Positions 23,735 through 32,997 of a stretch of DNA of 64,000 nt are shown here, one piece after another. A program made the position numbers and the translations under genes. The notes beneath the pieces are model-generated. The model was given only the letters and a program-made list of their open reading frames with translations. It did no database searches and was not told the DNA's origin. Origin of the DNA: Kangiella koreensis DSM 16069 (GTDB lineage: Bacteria > Pseudomonadota > Gammaproteobacteria > Enterobacterales > Kangiellaceae); contig NC_013166.1 in assembly GCF_000024085.1 (NCBI RefSeq), positions 186,001-250,000 of the forward strand, read 5' to 3'. How positions within the stretch are numbered: the first letter of the stretch is position 1; every line of letters starts with the position of its first letter.

Positions 23735-24478
23735 TTAATCCTTCGTTATAAATTTCTTAATTAGATCTATTGGTAATGGGAAGACGATAGTATTGCTGTT
23801 TTCTCCCGCGATTTCTGTGAGGGTTTGCAGATAACGAAGCTGGAGTGCTTCTTCTTTTTGCCCTAACACTTGTGCAGCCTCAAACAGTTTTTGCGAAGCT
23901 TCCATTTCGCCTTGAGCATGAATCACTTTTGCGCGTCGGCGACGTTCGGCTTCTGCTTGCTGGGCGATGGCGCGAATCATGCTTTCGTCGAGGTCGACAT
24001 GCTTAATTTCAACGTTGGACACTTTAATGCCCCAGGCGTCGGTCTGGCTGTCGAGGATCTCTTGAATGTCTTCGTTGAGTTGGTCTCGCGAGGCGAGCAT
24101 TTCGTCCAGTTCATGTTGACCCAGTACTGATCGCAATGTGGTTTGCGCTAACTGACTGGTGGCGTCGTAGTAGTGCTCAACATTAATGATCGATTTTTGT
24201 GGGTCGACTACGCGGAAGTAGACTACAGCGTTGACTTTGACCGAGACGTTGTCGCGCGAAATAACATCTTGCGTGGGAACATCCATAACGATAATCCGCA
24301 AATCGACGCGTACGATTTGTTGCACGAAGGGGATAAGGATGATCAGACCTGGGCCTTTGACCTTCCAGAAGCGGCCAAGCATAAAGATCACGCCGCGTTC
24401 ATATTCGCGAAGAATCTTAAACATGCTGGCGATTGTAAGTATGATCAGCGCCAGTATGATCGGATAAAACATATTCAT
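23735..24478 (-). CDS. Slipin family (stomatin-like) SPFH protein
   Basis: A 247-residue membrane-anchored SPFH protein. One N-terminal helix (about 3-20) anchors it, followed by the band-7 domain ([30 protein letters not shown]). A C-terminal helical region with [15 protein letters not shown] follows. Slipins form oligomers at the inner membrane and are processed by the partner NfeD-type protease. That partner is the gene just upstream, ending 20 bases away, so the pair form one operon. Confidence 0.93.
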   Translation of the reverse strand: MNMFYPIILALIILTIASMFKILREYERGVIFMLGRFWKVKGPGLIILIPFVQQIVRVDLRIIVMDVPTQDVISRDNVSVKVNAVVYFRVVDPQKSIINVEHYYDATSQLAQTTLRSVLGQHELDEMLASRDQLNEDIQEILDSQTDAWGIKVSNVEIKHVDLDESMIRAIAQQAEAERRRRAKVIHAQGEMEASQKLFEAAQVLGQKEEALQLRYLQTLTEIAGENSNTIVFPLPIDLIKKFITKD

Positions 24479-24498
24479 AATAAATCCTTCTATTGAGC

Positions 24499-25929
24499 TT
24501 AAAGTTTGGGTTTACCATCCTCGACAGGGATGACGTCTAAATCTAAATCATTAACAGCTACTACCTTTACGTGTTGTCCTGCTTTTAAGGGCTGGGAACT
24601 GTGCGCTTTCCATATCTCGCCATGGATCTTTATCCAGCCTTTTTCATCAAAGTCATTCTCGACAATACCTACTTCGGACAACATTTCTTCTGTGCCGGTC
24701 ACTACCGGCTTGTTTCTTGCTCTGATTGCGAGACTGAGTACAAAGCTGAGCAAAATAACGCTGACGATTGTGACGAAAATGAGAATCGGCATTGCAACAG
24801 CCATACCTGTTTCTGGCTCATCAAAGAGCAGGAAGGAACCGAGTATGAAGGCGATAATGCCGCCCATGCCGAGAATACCGAAACTCGGAGCAAAGGCTTC
24901 GACAACTAATAAGGCAATGCCTAACACTAACAGTCCAGCCGCGACATAATTAACCGGCATAATTTGCAGGGCGTAGAAAGCCAGCAGCAGACTTATGGCG
25001 CCAATGACACCGGGAATAAAGGTGCCGGGGTTATAGCCTTCGAAAATTAGGCCATAAATACCCATGATGAGTAGGATGTAAGCGATATTAGGATCGCTGA
25101 TTATGCTTAGCAGCCGCGTTCTCCAGCCAGCTTCAATCTCATCAATGATCATGCCTTTGGTATCAATCTCAAACTGTCCGCTGGGAAGGCGAACGGTTTT
25201 GCCATTAATCATTGCCAGCAGTTGCTGCGGGTTTTCAGCGATGAGATCGATGACGCCAATTTCTAAAGCTTCACTTGAGGAAAGGCTTTCGCCCTCGCGT
25301 ACAGCATTCTTAACCCAGTCAATGTTGCGGCCATGATAATGGGCAAGACTTCTTAGGTAGGCTTCGGCATCGTTAATGACCTTCTTTTCCATGGCGGACT
25401 TGTTGGAGGGTGCGGATTGAGAAGGTGATTGCGCTGGCTGGTCTTTAGATTGTTCAGAGTCCGCTCCGTCCTGGTTTGGCTCTTTATTTTGTTCGGATTG
25501 ATTCGGCTGATCGGGAGAGGGCATACCGCCAATTGAAACAGGCGTAGCCGCTCCAAGGTTGGTGGCAGGTGCCATCGCAGACACATGGCTGGCATACAGA
25601 ATATAAGTCCCGGCACTGGCCGCTCGTGAGCCCGGAGGATAAACATAAGTGGCAACCGGAACTGGTGATGACAAAATGGCGCGGATAATGTCACGCATCG
25701 CCAGATCGAGCCCGCCGGGCGTATTCATCTTAATAATAATCAGCTGATAATCCTGCGCGGCCGCTTCTTCAATGTTCTCCACTAGAAAGTGAGCCGTGGC
25801 CGGGTTGACCGAGCCATCAAGTGTCAGCTGCATGGCGCGCTTGCCGGAATTTGTTTCAGCAGAATGAAGCTGCTGCGCAGAAAAGCACAGAAGAAGAAAA
25901 GACAGCGCAATGTACAAAGCCTGTTTCAT
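24499..25929 (-). CDS. NfeD family membrane serine protease (long form)
   Basis: A 476-residue NfeD-1b protein. Signal peptide 1-24, then a ClpP-like serine protease domain with the MNTPGG oxyanion-like loop (68-73) and Ser105 in SAGTYI as nucleophile. The catalytic lysine should be Lys182 or 183, after a low-complexity Pro/Ser/Gln/Asn insert at about 137-176 that most relatives lack. Four or five membrane helices (about 280-400) and a C-terminal OB-fold NfeD domain (about 410-476) follow. It cleaves slipin-type partners, which fits the downstream gene. Confidence 0.93.
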   Translation of the reverse strand: MKQALYIALSFLLLCFSAQQLHSAETNSGKRAMQLTLDGSVNPATAHFLVENIEEAAAQDYQLIIIKMNTPGGLDLAMRDIIRAILSSPVPVATYVYPPGSRAASAGTYILYASHVSAMAPATNLGAATPVSIGGMPSPDQPNQSEQNKEPNQDGADSEQSKDQPAQSPSQSAPSNKSAMEKKVINDAEAYLRSLAHYHGRNIDWVKNAVREGESLSSSEALEIGVIDLIAENPQQLLAMINGKTVRLPSGQFEIDTKGMIIDEIEAGWRTRLLSIISDPNIAYILLIMGIYGLIFEGYNPGTFIPGVIGAISLLLAFYALQIMPVNYVAAGLLVLGIALLVVEAFAPSFGILGMGGIIAFILGSFLLFDEPETGMAVAMPILIFVTIVSVILLSFVLSLAIRARNKPVVTGTEEMLSEVGIVENDFDEKGWIKIHGEIWKAHSSQPLKAGQHVKVVAVNDLDLDVIPVEDGKPKL

Positions 25930-26105
25930 ACCAAATCCTTCTAGCTAGAGCTTCCAAGATAAGGAAGCAAGAATTCATGGCTTCATGCCATAAGAATAAT
26001 GTAGCGCGAATGGCTCGCGAATACAAAATTAGTATAAGAAATGAACAGCAATAAATTGTGAAGATGCAAATGAAAAGAGAAGAAATAAGATGAAAATATG
26101 GCGTG

Positions 26106-26164
26106 CACAAAAAAGCCCGACTATTTCTAGTCAGGCTTTCTGAATAATGGTGGCCCGGGGCAGA
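26106..26164 (-). repeat. 59-bp direct repeat, distal copy (tRNA-Phe 3' end plus terminator)
   Basis: Identical over 59 bases to 26281-26339. On the - strand it carries the last 17 bases of tRNA-Phe (26148-26164, ending CCA) followed by a full copy of the tRNA terminator. It is a tRNA fragment, not a functional gene. Confidence 0.93.
26109..26140 (-). terminator. Duplicate tRNA-Phe terminator
   Basis: Copy of the terminator at 26284-26315, 175 bases further downstream in the direction of transcription. Confidence 0.8.
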
Positions 26165-26260
26165 CCAATTTGCCGGGAGCAAATTGGCATATTGCAGCTT
26201 GCTGCAATGACCGTAAGGCAAACTACAGGGATGTAGTTTGTAATTGAACGCAGTTCAATT
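26165..26260 (-). other. Array of four perfect hairpins
   Basis: Four consecutive perfect inverted repeats: 26165-26187 (9-bp arms, loop CGGGA), 26191-26208 (8-bp arms), 26219-26240 (9-bp arms, loop GGGA) and 26242-26260 (8-bp arms, loop GCA). The third reads CTACAGGGATGTAG on the + strand, 11 of 12 positions of the CsrA consensus RUACARGGAUGU; the first also has GGA in its loop on that strand. The array lies between the two copies of the 59-bp repeat. Confidence 0.75.
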
Positions 26261-26280
26261 CGATCGAGTATTTCTGCAGA

Positions 26281-26339
26281 CACAAAAAAGCCCGACTATT
26301 TCTAGTCAGGCTTTCTGAATAATGGTGGCCCGGGGCAGA
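26281..26339 (-). repeat. 59-bp direct repeat, proximal copy
   Basis: The intact copy: 3' end of tRNA-Phe and its terminator. Offset to the other copy is 175 bases. Confidence 0.93.
26284..26315 (-). terminator. tRNA-Phe terminator
   Basis: On the - strand a 12-bp stem (26303-26314 with 26287-26298, one G-U pair) with a GAAA loop, then six T at 26289-26284. Confidence 0.85.
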
Positions 26340-26398
26340 ATTGAACTGCCGACACAAGGATTTTCAATCCTCCGCTCTACCAACTGAGCTACCAGGCC
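26323..26398 (-). tRNA. tRNA-Phe (GAA)
   Basis: A 76-base tRNA with encoded CCA. The acceptor stem GGCCTGG pairs with CCGGGCC (one G-U). The D-arm contains AGCTCAGTTGGTAGAGC, and the anticodon arm GGATTGAAAATCC gives GAA, as in other gammaproteobacterial tRNA-Phe. The T-arm has GTTCAATTC. It stands alone between yggX and its own terminator. Confidence 0.97.
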
Positions 26399-26422
26399 GC
26401 AGGACGCGTATTAAACCGATTG

Positions 26423-26444
26423 AGGGGCTTTAAGTCAAGCCCCT
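26423..26444. terminator. Hairpin between yggX and tRNA-Phe
   Basis: AGGGGCTT (26423-26430) with AAGCCCCT (26437-26444). It lies downstream of yggX, but the - strand lacks a following T-run. Confidence 0.4.
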
Positions 26445-26488
26445 TTCTTAAAATTATTAGAATTTTATAGGCTTTGGAAATCAGGTCC

Positions 26489-26764
26489 TTATTTGTCTTC
26501 TTCTGGAACGTAGCCTTCGGGCTTTTCGTAGTCGCCACCGAACAGGTACATTTCCATTTGTTCGGCCAGATAAGTCTGCGCTTGTGGGTCCATCAGGCTG
26601 AGTCGTTTTTCATTTATCAGCATGGTTTGGTGGTTTAACCATTGGGTCCATGCTTCTTGTGAAATCTCGTTGTATATTTTTTCGCCAAGTTCGCCTGGGT
26701 ATGGTTTGAAGGATAGGCCTTCGGCTTCTTTTTGCAGTTTTTTGCAGAATACGGTGCGTGACAT
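26489..26764 (-). CDS. yggX: Probable Fe(2+)-trafficking protein YggX
   Basis: A 91-residue cytosolic protein that protects iron-sulfur clusters and limits oxidative damage. Conserved features are [10 protein letters not shown] with Cys7, [15 protein letters not shown] and [15 protein letters not shown] blocks. I start it at the ATG at 26764, with GGAG six bases upstream; the frame continues four codons further upstream without support. It lies downstream of mutY, the usual arrangement in gammaproteobacteria. Confidence 0.96.
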   Translation of the reverse strand: MSRTVFCKKLQKEAEGLSFKPYPGELGEKIYNEISQEAWTQWLNHQTMLINEKRLSLMDPQAQTYLAEQMEMYLFGGDYEKPEGYVPEEDK

Positions 26765-26815
26765 TTCTATCTCCACTTGTCATCGGTTAAGTGGTTTAGT
26801 ATGGCTCTTAAAAAC

Positions 26816-27883
26816 TCAGGAATCTCCGAGGAGTTTTGATAAAAGCTTGCTGACCGGAGTGGGCAGGCCAATCTCGCTCAGCTGGTTTTGACTAAACCAG
26901 TCTGCTTGTGCGGGCTCCATGATACTCGGATGGGATTTTTTTTCCACTAATGCTTTATCGGCTTTTGAACTGAGTAAAAGGGGTTGAACCTGTAAGTCGT
27001 AGTGGCTGAATTTATGCACAAAAGGGTCAAGCTGCGAGATCTTATCAGGGCTAATGTCTTGCTGTTCAACTTCAGGCAAAGCCCACAGGCCGCCCCAGAT
27101 TCCGCTGGGTGGTCTTTTGTGCAGCAGGACTTGTGTTTGGTCGCTTGTCTCATTGATGCTAATCAGCCAATAGACAGCTTTGCTTGGGCGGGCTTTCTTG
27201 GGCTTTTTGCCGGGATATTGCTCAATACTGTTATTGTGATAGGCAAGGCAGTGTTTGGATAGCGGGCAGTCTGGACAGTTGGGTTTTGTGCGAGTGCAGA
27301 CCACTGCGCCAAGATCCATCATCGCCTGGTTATAGGCAGCGGTTTCTTGTGTAGGCGTGTTAGCTTCGGCTCTTTCCCATAAAGCTTTTAAAACCTTGCC
27401 ATTGCCTGGCCAGCCTTCTATGGCGTAGCAGCGTGCCAGTACGCGTTTAACGTTGCCGTCTAAAATGGCTGTGGGCTGGTCAAAGGCAAAAGAGGCGATG
27501 GCGCCGGCAGTTGAGCGGCCAATGCCGGGTAGGGTTTCGATGACTTCAGGGTCTTGTGGAAAGTCTCCACCAAATTCTGTTTCGATAATTTTCGCGGCTT
27601 TATGCAGGTTACGCGCGCGACTGTAATAGCCGAGTCCACTCCAGTGTTGCATGACCTGATCATCTGTCGCATGTGCAAGATCAAGAACCGTTGGGAAGCT
27701 TTCCACGAAGCGCTCAAAATAGGGGATAACGGTGGTGACCTGTGTTTGCTGCAGCATGATCTCCGACAGCCAGATTCGGTAAGGATCCTGAGTGTTTTGC
27801 CAGGGCAGATGTTTGCGCCCAAAGGCATGATAGTAATCGATAACTTGCCGAGCAAAGTTTGTAGCTGACCAGGGTTTTGTCAT
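26816..27883 (-). CDS. mutY: A/G-specific adenine glycosylase
   Basis: A 355-residue base-excision enzyme that removes adenine mispaired with 8-oxoguanine. Catalytic Glu41 (SEIMLQQTQV) and Asp142 flank the helix-hairpin-helix LPGIGRSTAGAIA. Four cysteines (196, 203, 206 and 212) bind the 4Fe-4S cluster. A C-terminal NUDIX-like 8-oxoG recognition domain (about 230-355) completes it. Cotranscribed with yggX. Confidence 0.97.
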   Translation of the reverse strand: MTKPWSATNFARQVIDYYHAFGRKHLPWQNTQDPYRIWLSEIMLQQTQVTTVIPYFERFVESFPTVLDLAHATDDQVMQHWSGLGYYSRARNLHKAAKIIETEFGGDFPQDPEVIETLPGIGRSTAGAIASFAFDQPTAILDGNVKRVLARCYAIEGWPGNGKVLKALWERAEANTPTQETAAYNQAMMDLGAVVCTRTKPNCPDCPLSKHCLAYHNNSIEQYPGKKPKKARPSKAVYWLISINETSDQTQVLLHKRPPSGIWGGLWALPEVEQQDISPDKISQLDPFVHKFSHYDLQVQPLLLSSKADKALVEKKSHPSIMEPAQADWFSQNQLSEIGLPTPVSKLLSKLLGDS

Positions 27884-27894
27884 GTGGTTTCAGA

Positions 27895-29724
27895 TTAGAA
27901 CTGATAAAGAATAGGCAGCGCGATGGACAGGGTAATCCACATCAGAATCACCAGCGGTACGCCAACCTTGATAAAATCAGAGAATTTATAACCGCCTGCA
28001 CTCATCACCAGCAGGTTAGTTTTATAAGCCATCGGTGTGGCAAAACTCATATTGGCACCAAATAGAACGGCCATCACAAAAGGTTCGGCGGGCAGATTAA
28101 GCTGATTGGCGATACTGACCGCAATTGGCGTGCCAATAACCGCTGCGGCATTGTTTGACACCACATTGGTGAGCAAGGCTAGCAACAACATCAATCCGCT
28201 CAAAAGCACCGCTGGCGGAGCGCCATACAGCGAAGCGACAAAGGCTTGAGCCAGGTACTCGGCGGCACCAGTTTCAATCATGGCTATACCGAGCGCTAAA
28301 CTTGCTGCAACAATCAGTATGACCTGAGCGCTTAAGGCATGCATGGCTTCACGCCAGGTCATGCAATGAACCAGAATCATCAGCATGGCACCGCCGAGGG
28401 CGCTGATTGCAATTGGCAGTGCACCAACAGCAGCAAGCAGAACCACCAGTCCCATAATAAACAGGGCGCGCGGAGCACGATGTGACTTTGGTAAGTCAGT
28501 GGTCGCATCAAGAATCAAGATTTCGCCGCTTTTCTTAAATTCGGCAATATCCTTCTGACCACCTTGCACCAGCAAGACATCACCGACGTGCAAAGTGACA
28601 GTGCCAAGGCCTTTGTTGTGCATATCAACAACGCTATCCCCGCGATGCAGGGCAATGGCGACTAATCCATATTGGTCAATAAACTCAACGTCTTTGAGAG
28701 TACGCCCGGCTAACGGTGAACCGGGAGTTACAACAATTTCGGAGAGCTGTTGGTTTTCAGCGGTTAACGGGTGGTCTTCGCTGATCAGCTTGCCACGGCG
28801 GAATAATTTTGCGCCTAAGACCTGTTCATATTCTTTGAGGTGTTCCGGGGAGTCGATGACTCTCAATCTGTCACCGGCTTTGATCTTGGCATCGGGCATT
28901 GGGACGATTGAAATTTCGTCACCACGTTGAATGCGGATTACCTTCATCTGGCCATCGGTTTTATTTATAACTTCAGACAAGGTTTTGCCGACCGCAAATG
29001 AACCTTCATCAATATGCAATTGGGCTGTGAAAACACGCGGAGAGGTGTTTTTCATGACTGCCTTACGTTCCGGTAATATGCGCGGAGCTACTAGCCATAA
29101 ATAAAGTATCGCAACACTACCTGCGATGCTGGCGGGTAGCAGGAAATCGAACATGCCAAATTTGCGCAGGCCCAGATCTGCGGCAACGGAAACCACTAAA
29201 AGGTTTGTGGAAGTACCGATGGTCGTTGCCATGCCGCCAATAATGGTCGCGAAACCCATTGGCATCAGTAGGTTAGATGGACTACTTTTGGTACGAATGG
29301 CGACGCTAACGAGAATGGGCAGAAGCAACACAACGATGGGTGTGTTGTTAACGAAAGCACTGAGGAAACCGGCGATAACCAGAGTCAGTAATAATGAAAA
29401 CAGCGGCGCAGTTTTCCACACCTTGCTCAGAAATCGGCCGATGGGTTCGAGAGCACCTGTGCGCACCAAACCCTGGCCACAAATCATTAAAGCACAAACA
29501 GCAACCAACGCTTCATGGCCAAAGCCGCTGAAAAACTGCATCGGTTCAAGTCGACCGTTGAAGTTATGGAATGGCGCGAAGCTGAAGCCCATGGTCAGAC
29601 ATAGCAGAACGATCACGCAGGACGTTTCTAACGGAATATCATCGCGACGAAACAGATATAACGCAAAAACCGTCAGTAGCAGCACAAAAAGAGCGTGATT
29701 GTTGGGTAAATCAGGAAACGGCAT
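27895..29724 (-). CDS. SLC13/DASS family transporter with TrkA-C domains
   Basis: A 609-residue inner-membrane anion symporter. The N-terminal half of the transport domain (about 1-190) and the C-terminal half (about 415-609, with LLTNVVSNNAAAVIGTPIA, the family's SNNA-type motif) flank two cytosolic TrkA-C/RCK-C domains (about 220-300 and 310-400). Relatives carry sodium-coupled sulfate or dicarboxylates; the substrate here is not determined. It sits 11 bases upstream of mutY but is functionally separate. Confidence 0.88.
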   Translation of the reverse strand: MPFPDLPNNHALFVLLLTVFALYLFRRDDIPLETSCVIVLLCLTMGFSFAPFHNFNGRLEPMQFFSGFGHEALVAVCALMICGQGLVRTGALEPIGRFLSKVWKTAPLFSLLLTLVIAGFLSAFVNNTPIVVLLLPILVSVAIRTKSSPSNLLMPMGFATIIGGMATTIGTSTNLLVVSVAADLGLRKFGMFDFLLPASIAGSVAILYLWLVAPRILPERKAVMKNTSPRVFTAQLHIDEGSFAVGKTLSEVINKTDGQMKVIRIQRGDEISIVPMPDAKIKAGDRLRVIDSPEHLKEYEQVLGAKLFRRGKLISEDHPLTAENQQLSEIVVTPGSPLAGRTLKDVEFIDQYGLVAIALHRGDSVVDMHNKGLGTVTLHVGDVLLVQGGQKDIAEFKKSGEILILDATTDLPKSHRAPRALFIMGLVVLLAAVGALPIAISALGGAMLMILVHCMTWREAMHALSAQVILIVAASLALGIAMIETGAAEYLAQAFVASLYGAPPAVLLSGLMLLLALLTNVVSNNAAAVIGTPIAVSIANQLNLPAEPFVMAVLFGANMSFATPMAYKTNLLVMSAGGYKFSDFIKVGVPLVILMWITLSIALPILYQF

Positions 29725-29853
29725 TCCTTAGTTCCACTCCTACTTATGTCATTGTTTTTATGCCGGGTCGAACTGCTCACCTTACTGATTTAGGGCTATT
29801 TTCGCAATCCTTTTTGTCTGGTCAAAGCTAATGCTGCAAATGTGTACAAAGAG

Positions 29854-29864
29854 TGTGCTAAAAT
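29854..29864 (+). promoter_or_regulatory. Extended -10 promoter of trmB
   Basis: TGTGCTAAAAT matches the extended -10 form (TGnTAnAAT). Transcription would start near 29871, after the upstream GTG at 29842, which argues for the later start codon at 29896. Confidence 0.45.
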
Positions 29865-29895
29865 CGCGCCAATCCCTGCAAGTCGAGATAAATCA

Positions 29896-30597
29896 GTGAG
29901 TTCCGAAGAGACCAAAAGCGAAAAACGCATCCGTAAAATTCGTAGTTATGTTCTGCGTGAAGGGCGACTAACTAAGGGCCAACAACGTGCCATGGAAGAG
30001 CTATTCCCGCAAATGAGTCTTGAGCTTCAAGAACAGGCTTATGATTTTGAGAGTATTTTTGGCCGTAAAGCCCCAGTGGTTCTGGAAATAGGCTTCGGCA
30101 TGGGAAAATCACTCGCTGAGCAAGCTGCCCATGAGCGCGATAAGGATTTTATCGGTATCGAAGTGCACAAGCCCGGAGTAGGTGCTTGTTTAGTGCTGGC
30201 CGAAGAATACGAACTGACCAATCTGCGAGTCATTAATCATGATGCAGTAGAGATTATCGACCATTGTATTCCCGATAATAGCCTGGAACGCATTCAGATA
30301 TTCTTCCCTGACCCTTGGCATAAAAAGAAACACCACAAGCGCCGTATTGTGCAAACCGAGTTTTGCCAAAGACTGCATAAGAAATTGGTTAAAGGCGGCA
30401 TCCTGCACCTTGCTACCGACTGGGAAAATTACGCCGAATACATGCTCGAAGTTTTGAGTCCCATGGCAGAGTTCAAGAATTTGTCAGAGGCTGGTGATTA
30501 TGTGCCAAAACCTGACTCGCGCCCGTTGACTAAATTTGAAGCGCGGGGGCAGAGGTTGGGGCATGGGGTCTGGGATCTGATGTTTTCAGCTAAATAA
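29896..30597 (+). CDS. trmB: tRNA (guanine-N7-)-methyltransferase
   Basis: A cytosolic SAM-dependent enzyme that makes m7G46 in tRNA. The family start block [18 protein letters not shown] is at the N-terminus. The SAM-binding [11 protein letters not shown] and [15 protein letters not shown] (substrate-contact) motifs follow. I choose the GTG at 29896 (233 residues), close to E. coli TrmB in length; the frame is open back to a GTG at 29842, but a -10 element lies in between. Divergent from the SLC13 gene. Confidence 0.93.
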   Translation: MSSEETKSEKRIRKIRSYVLREGRLTKGQQRAMEELFPQMSLELQEQAYDFESIFGRKAPVVLEIGFGMGKSLAEQAAHERDKDFIGIEVHKPGVGACLVLAEEYELTNLRVINHDAVEIIDHCIPDNSLERIQIFFPDPWHKKKHHKRRIVQTEFCQRLHKKLVKGGILHLATDWENYAEYMLEVLSPMAEFKNLSEAGDYVPKPDSRPLTKFEARGQRLGHGVWDLMFSAK

Positions 30598-30685
30598 TTG
30601 TCTATTTTGCCGATAACTTTGTTATGTCATGCTCTCAAAATCGTCATTCCCTGACTTTCTTGAAAACCTTATCGTATAAAAATTA

Positions 30686-31711
30686 TTAAGGATTTCCTGG
30701 CTGGGCTTTGATGGTTTCACCTTGGCTGGTATGTAAAATGAGTTGACCGTCTTTTGTTATATCAAAGCGGTTAATGTTGGCCAGGTGCTTGAGGAAATTT
30801 GCTTCCTGTTCCATCAATGAGGGCTCACAGGCCATCAGTGTGGTGGTGATGGGGCTGACGGTGAGGCTTTCTCCAGTCAAACTGTAGGAACTGGTGTAGC
30901 GGTTGCAACTGGCGATGCCGGACAGTTGAAAGTCAGCATTAAAGTTTAGCGAAATGCGAGATTCTTCAGCCAGCATATGATTGGCGATTGTCAGCACTGA
31001 CCAAGGGTTTTCAGTCAGTAGTGAGCGTGGCTCGCCACCGCAGCCATTGTAGTCTTGCTGCTCGGTCTTGATGGACACCGCATATGGATATGGCATGCCA
31101 CTCATAGAGTCATGACACAATTTAGCTTCGGCCAGAAAAGACAGTGGTCCTAGTCGTTCGGTTTCAAGCTGAATGGGTTTGCCAGCCTCAATAATTGAGC
31201 CGCCAGGCATTGGGGCAATGACAGTTAAGTGGCCATGATCTGAAATGAGCTCGAACTGATCTTTAGTTAAAGTTAACAGCCAGCCCGGTTCATTGCCTCG
31301 TGCAGTAAAGGGTAATGTTAATCTTTTACTAACAGCATCAGGACGCTGAATAGTGACTGTTCGACAATTGGAGAATCGTTGCCCATTGAATTCGAGTACA
31401 GCGCTATCACCTTTTTGCCAGAAGAGAGTTTTGGTAGCCTTGTTTTCATACTTGCTGCCGGAAGCGCTTCGGGTCTGATTTAGTTGGTAGCTTTTATCTT
31501 CAATAGTGAGTGTTAGATCGTCTCCAAAAAAATCTGCTTTTACCAGTAAGTGAGAGCAGATATATTCTGCTGAAACTTTTTGATCCAACGTGGTTGCATC
31601 GTTTTTGTTACTGCTGTTTGCTGTGCTTTCAGAATTAGAAGAGTCTGTGTCGCAGCCAATGAGTAACAGGCAGCCGAGCAAGCCAATGGTGAGAAATCGA
31701 ATGTAATCCAT
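30686..31711 (-). CDS. Lipoprotein with MliC-like, COG3650 and META domains
   Basis: A 341-residue predicted outer-membrane or periplasmic lipoprotein. The signal ends in a lipobox (LLLIGC), then a Ser/Asn linker. An MliC-like barrel (about 50-105, with FWQKGDSAVLEFNGQ) is followed by a COG3650-like domain (about 115-215, GNEPGWLLTL) and a META/HslJ domain (about 230-341, with a conserved Cys and MACEPSLMEQE). MliC domains inhibit lysozyme. I use the ATG at 31711, which has AAGGA eight bases upstream and begins the signal; longer frames add 15 unlikely residues. Confidence 0.82.
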   Translation of the reverse strand: MDYIRFLTIGLLGCLLLIGCDTDSSNSESTANSSNKNDATTLDQKVSAEYICSHLLVKADFFGDDLTLTIEDKSYQLNQTRSASGSKYENKATKTLFWQKGDSAVLEFNGQRFSNCRTVTIQRPDAVSKRLTLPFTARGNEPGWLLTLTKDQFELISDHGHLTVIAPMPGGSIIEAGKPIQLETERLGPLSFLAEAKLCHDSMSGMPYPYAVSIKTEQQDYNGCGGEPRSLLTENPWSVLTIANHMLAEESRISLNFNADFQLSGIASCNRYTSSYSLTGESLTVSPITTTLMACEPSLMEQEANFLKHLANINRFDITKDGQLILHTSQGETIKAQPGNP

Positions 31712-31759
31712 ACCGTATATCCTTTTATTTCCTGTAGTTGCTATATGGTGTATCAATTT

Positions 31760-32992
31760 TTAATTAAGTGTTTTTATATTAATTTGCCCATCTTTTATGA
31801 TGTCATTTTTATTCTGAGCAGGTTCGTCTTTAATAAATCTTTGTAGTAATTCGTTCAAAAACAAGGAGCCTTTCTCAGTAGGCTCAATTCTATCTTTGCT
31901 GTTGTGCAAAAGTCCATCGGCAATAGCTTCATTAATAGCTGGTTGGATGTCGCTCAGTAGCAGGCCAGTACGTTGTTGGAAATAGGTCGTTGGAACGCCA
32001 TCTAATAAGCGCAGGGCATTGAGCATAAATTCGAATGGTAATTCGGGCGCAGGGATGGGCTGGCTTGTGCGAATATCAGCTACTGACTTTTGCAAATAAT
32101 CTTTAGGGTGACGGCTTTTGGTGGTGCGCTGGATCTGCTCAAGATCGAGGCGGGTAATTTTGCCGTGTGCTCCTGCGCCTATGCCCAAATAGTCACCGAA
32201 TTGCCAGTAATTGAGATTATGTTGTGAACGGAATTTTGGTTCGCGAGCATAAGCTGAAACTTCATATTGGCCATAACTATGCTGCTGTAATAAAGCCTGT
32301 CCCTGCTCCTGGATAGTCCACAAAGTGTCATCTATGGGTAAGGTTGGTGGCTGCTGATAAAACAAGGTGTTCGGTTCAATGGTCAATTGATACCAGGATA
32401 TATGCTGGGGCTTAAGGTCAATGGCAGTTTGTAGATCGGATAAAGCCTGCTCGATAGTTTGGTCGGGAAGGCCATGCATCAGATCGAGGTTAAAGGAACT
32501 AAAACCTGCCTGATGGGCAAATTCTGCAGCCGCTATTGCTTGTTCGGGATTATGCACTCGGCCTAATAACTCAAGATGACGGGCATCAAAGCTTTGGACG
32601 CCTATTGATAGACGGTTAACTCCAGCTTGACGAAAACCAGCAAAGCGCTCGGCTTCGAAAGTGCCGGGATTGGCTTCCATGGTAATTTCAATATCACCCT
32701 CAAAGGGAATGCGTGCGCGGACACCACTGATTAAGCGATCCATACCCTCTGCCGAAAATAGACTGGGTGTACCGCCACCGATAAAAATACTATGCAAACG
32801 TCGTCCCCAGACAAGTGGTAATTCCTGTTCAAGATCGACTAATAACCTGTCGATATACTCTTGCTCTGGAATATCGTCTAGCCCACCAAGCTGCTTGATG
32901 CCGTGTGAATTAAAATCACAATAGGGGCACTTTCGAATACACCAGGGGATGTGGATGTAGAGTGATAGTGGTGGATTGGTCAGTAGTGACAT
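31760..32992 (-). CDS. hemW: Radical SAM heme chaperone HemW
   Basis: A 410-residue radical-SAM protein. The 4Fe-4S motif is Cys18-x3-Cys22-x2-Cys25 (WCIRKCPYC), and the protein has the HemN-like GGGTPSLF and EANPGT blocks and a C-terminal winged-helix region. It lacks the extra N-terminal segment of true HemN, so it is a heme chaperone rather than a coproporphyrinogen oxidase. The C-terminal tail is longer than usual by about 25 residues. Five bases after rdgB. Confidence 0.94.
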   Translation of the reverse strand: MSLLTNPPLSLYIHIPWCIRKCPYCDFNSHGIKQLGGLDDIPEQEYIDRLLVDLEQELPLVWGRRLHSIFIGGGTPSLFSAEGMDRLISGVRARIPFEGDIEITMEANPGTFEAERFAGFRQAGVNRLSIGVQSFDARHLELLGRVHNPEQAIAAAEFAHQAGFSSFNLDLMHGLPDQTIEQALSDLQTAIDLKPQHISWYQLTIEPNTLFYQQPPTLPIDDTLWTIQEQGQALLQQHSYGQYEVSAYAREPKFRSQHNLNYWQFGDYLGIGAGAHGKITRLDLEQIQRTTKSRHPKDYLQKSVADIRTSQPIPAPELPFEFMLNALRLLDGVPTTYFQQRTGLLLSDIQPAINEAIADGLLHNSKDRIEPTEKGSLFLNELLQRFIKDEPAQNKNDIIKDGQINIKTLN

Positions 32993-32997
32993 ATAAG

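Larger units (their letters stand above)
25930..26488 (-). other. Region between nfeD and yggX: tRNA-Phe and a duplicated hairpin array
   Basis: The gap holds tRNA-Phe, its terminator, a 59-bp direct repeat of both, and four consecutive perfect hairpins (26165-26260). The remaining 25930-26105 is AT-rich with no gene visible apart from a 6-bp hairpin near 25950. Confidence 0.7.

Noticed and set aside
29842..29895. GTG at 29842 as the trmB start
   Set aside because: An extended -10 promoter lies after it, and family members begin close to the GTG at 29896.
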